The notes under the pieces are model-generated. The model was not told the origin of the DNA and did no database searches. It saw only the letters and a program-made list of their open reading frames with translations. From positions 1 through 7,467 of the forward strand of contig CAZJOD010000176.1 of assembly GCA_964547525.1 (NCBI GenBank): a stretch of DNA of 7,467 bases. Reading direction: 5' to 3'. Below, one piece after another: positions 7,102-7,467 of this stretch. A program made the translations under genes and the position numbers. Origin of the DNA: CAZJOD01 sp964547525. GTDB lineage: Bacteria > Bacillota > Clostridia > JAAYHZ01. Every line of letters begins with the position of its first letter. Positions within the stretch are counted from its first letter, which is position 1.

Positions 7102-7337
7102 TTATTCTAATGTATAAACTTTATTTTCATTTATTTTATTGCGATAAACGAACGAACATTGAACCGGAGTTGTAAAATCAATTGGTGAAGGTGAAGGTGT
7201 TTTCAATGATAAACGGCAGGATGCCGTTTAAGCGGCATCGGTAAATTATACGTTATGCCGCGACATTGAAAATCCAAACCGAACCGTATTGATTTCAACG
7301 ACGGTTCACAAGTAAGTGAGTTATTGCAGTAGAATAA
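7102..7337 (+). repeat. Interspersed intergenic repeat, copy B (full length)
   Basis: About 236 bp, homologous to 1047-1187 along both ends but with about 80 bp more in the centre. The outermost bases TTATTCTA (7102-7109) and TAGAATAA (7330-7337) are perfect inverted complements. Inside them ATTGCGATAAAC (ATTGCAATAAAC in copy A) faces GTTATTGCAG, a second imperfect inverted pair. The centre holds a short GGTGAA tandem (7184-7200) and nested hairpins (7211-7261). No transposase or meaningful ORF is inside. It resembles a small non-autonomous (MITE-like) element or a structured intergenic repeat. Confidence 0.75.
7211..7261. other. Nested, mutually exclusive hairpins inside repeat copy B
   Basis: Four ATGCCG/CGGCA(T) units alternate. 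AAACGGCA (7211-7218) pairs perfectly with TGCCGTTT (7222-7229) over a 3-nt loop; ATGCCG (7221-7226) can instead pair with CGGCAT (7233-7238); and GCGGCAT (7232-7238) can pair with ATGCCGC (7255-7261). The first and third can coexist; the second excludes both. No T-run follows on either strand, so these are not ordinary terminators. Confidence 0.7.
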
Positions 7338-7411
7338 AATATATTTTTAACCACTATGAAATAAAGCAGCTTGATAAAGATATGATTGATTTTACCTTTA
7401 TAGGTTGACCG

Positions 7412-7439
7412 TTGACAAAAATATGAAAAAATTTATACT
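7412..7439 (+). promoter_or_regulatory. Near-consensus sigma-A promoter pointing out of the window
   Basis: TTGACA (7412-7417), a 16-bp spacer and TATACT (7434-7439): a perfect -35 and a 5/6 match at -10. It faces right, so it should drive a gene or stable RNA beyond the window edge. A second GTTGAC lies just upstream (7404-7409). Confidence 0.6.
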
Positions 7440-7467
7440 TAAATAGCTTGCATTACATAACCTTATA

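Noticed and set aside
7184..7200. GGTGAA tandem as a variable microsatellite
   Set aside because: Fewer than three full units; too short to call a functional tandem repeat.
7102..7337. CRISPR array or tRNA/rRNA gene in the right-hand non-coding region
   Set aside because: No regularly spaced direct repeats with unique spacers and no cloverleaf or rRNA-like sequence; the structure is that of a dispersed repeat.

Overview
This A+T-rich window looks like a Clostridia-type (Bacillota) chromosome fragment, probably from a draft or metagenome assembly. Starts sit behind strong Shine-Dalgarno sequences (AAGGAGG, AAGGAG, AAAGGAG), promoters resemble sigma-A, and there is a 10-base N run inside a gene. 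The protein families are typical of gut or anaerobic Firmicutes, but nothing here fixes the genus.

Layout. Positions 1-1013 (minus) hold most of a group I (NifS/IscS-like) cysteine desulfurase with a TTG start; its last ~45 residues lie beyond the left edge. Positions 1014-1286 hold two back-to-back promoters and the first copy of an interspersed repeat. Positions 1287-2126 (plus) encode a cytoplasmic calcineurin-like metallophosphoesterase. It converges on thpR (2244-2786, minus), an RNA 2',3'-cyclic phosphodiesterase of the 2H family, with a two-way terminator between them. Positions 3022-6923 (minus) are a two-gene operon: first a sialidase-fold (BNR/Asp-box) protein (5818-6923), then 33 bp later a very large FG-GAP/VCBS beta-propeller protein (3022-5784). 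The large gene is cut by one in-frame amber codon at 3760-3762, where the repeat pattern predicts Trp. Positions 6924-7467 are non-coding: the operon leader and promoter, a repeat fragment, a full-length copy of the repeat with alternative hairpins, and a near-consensus outward promoter at the right edge.

How the parts relate. The cysteine desulfurase, phosphoesterase and thpR are ordinary housekeeping or nucleotide-metabolism genes with no visible link to the propeller operon. The propeller pair is the unusual part. Both proteins belong to folds that are normally secreted, yet both lack a signal peptide or membrane anchor, and an in-frame TAA immediately upstream of each start rules out a longer N-terminus. 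Both are also rich in cysteine. The simplest reading is a cytoplasmic carbohydrate- or ligand-binding pair of unknown function, whose second gene is damaged (or misassembled) in this sequence.
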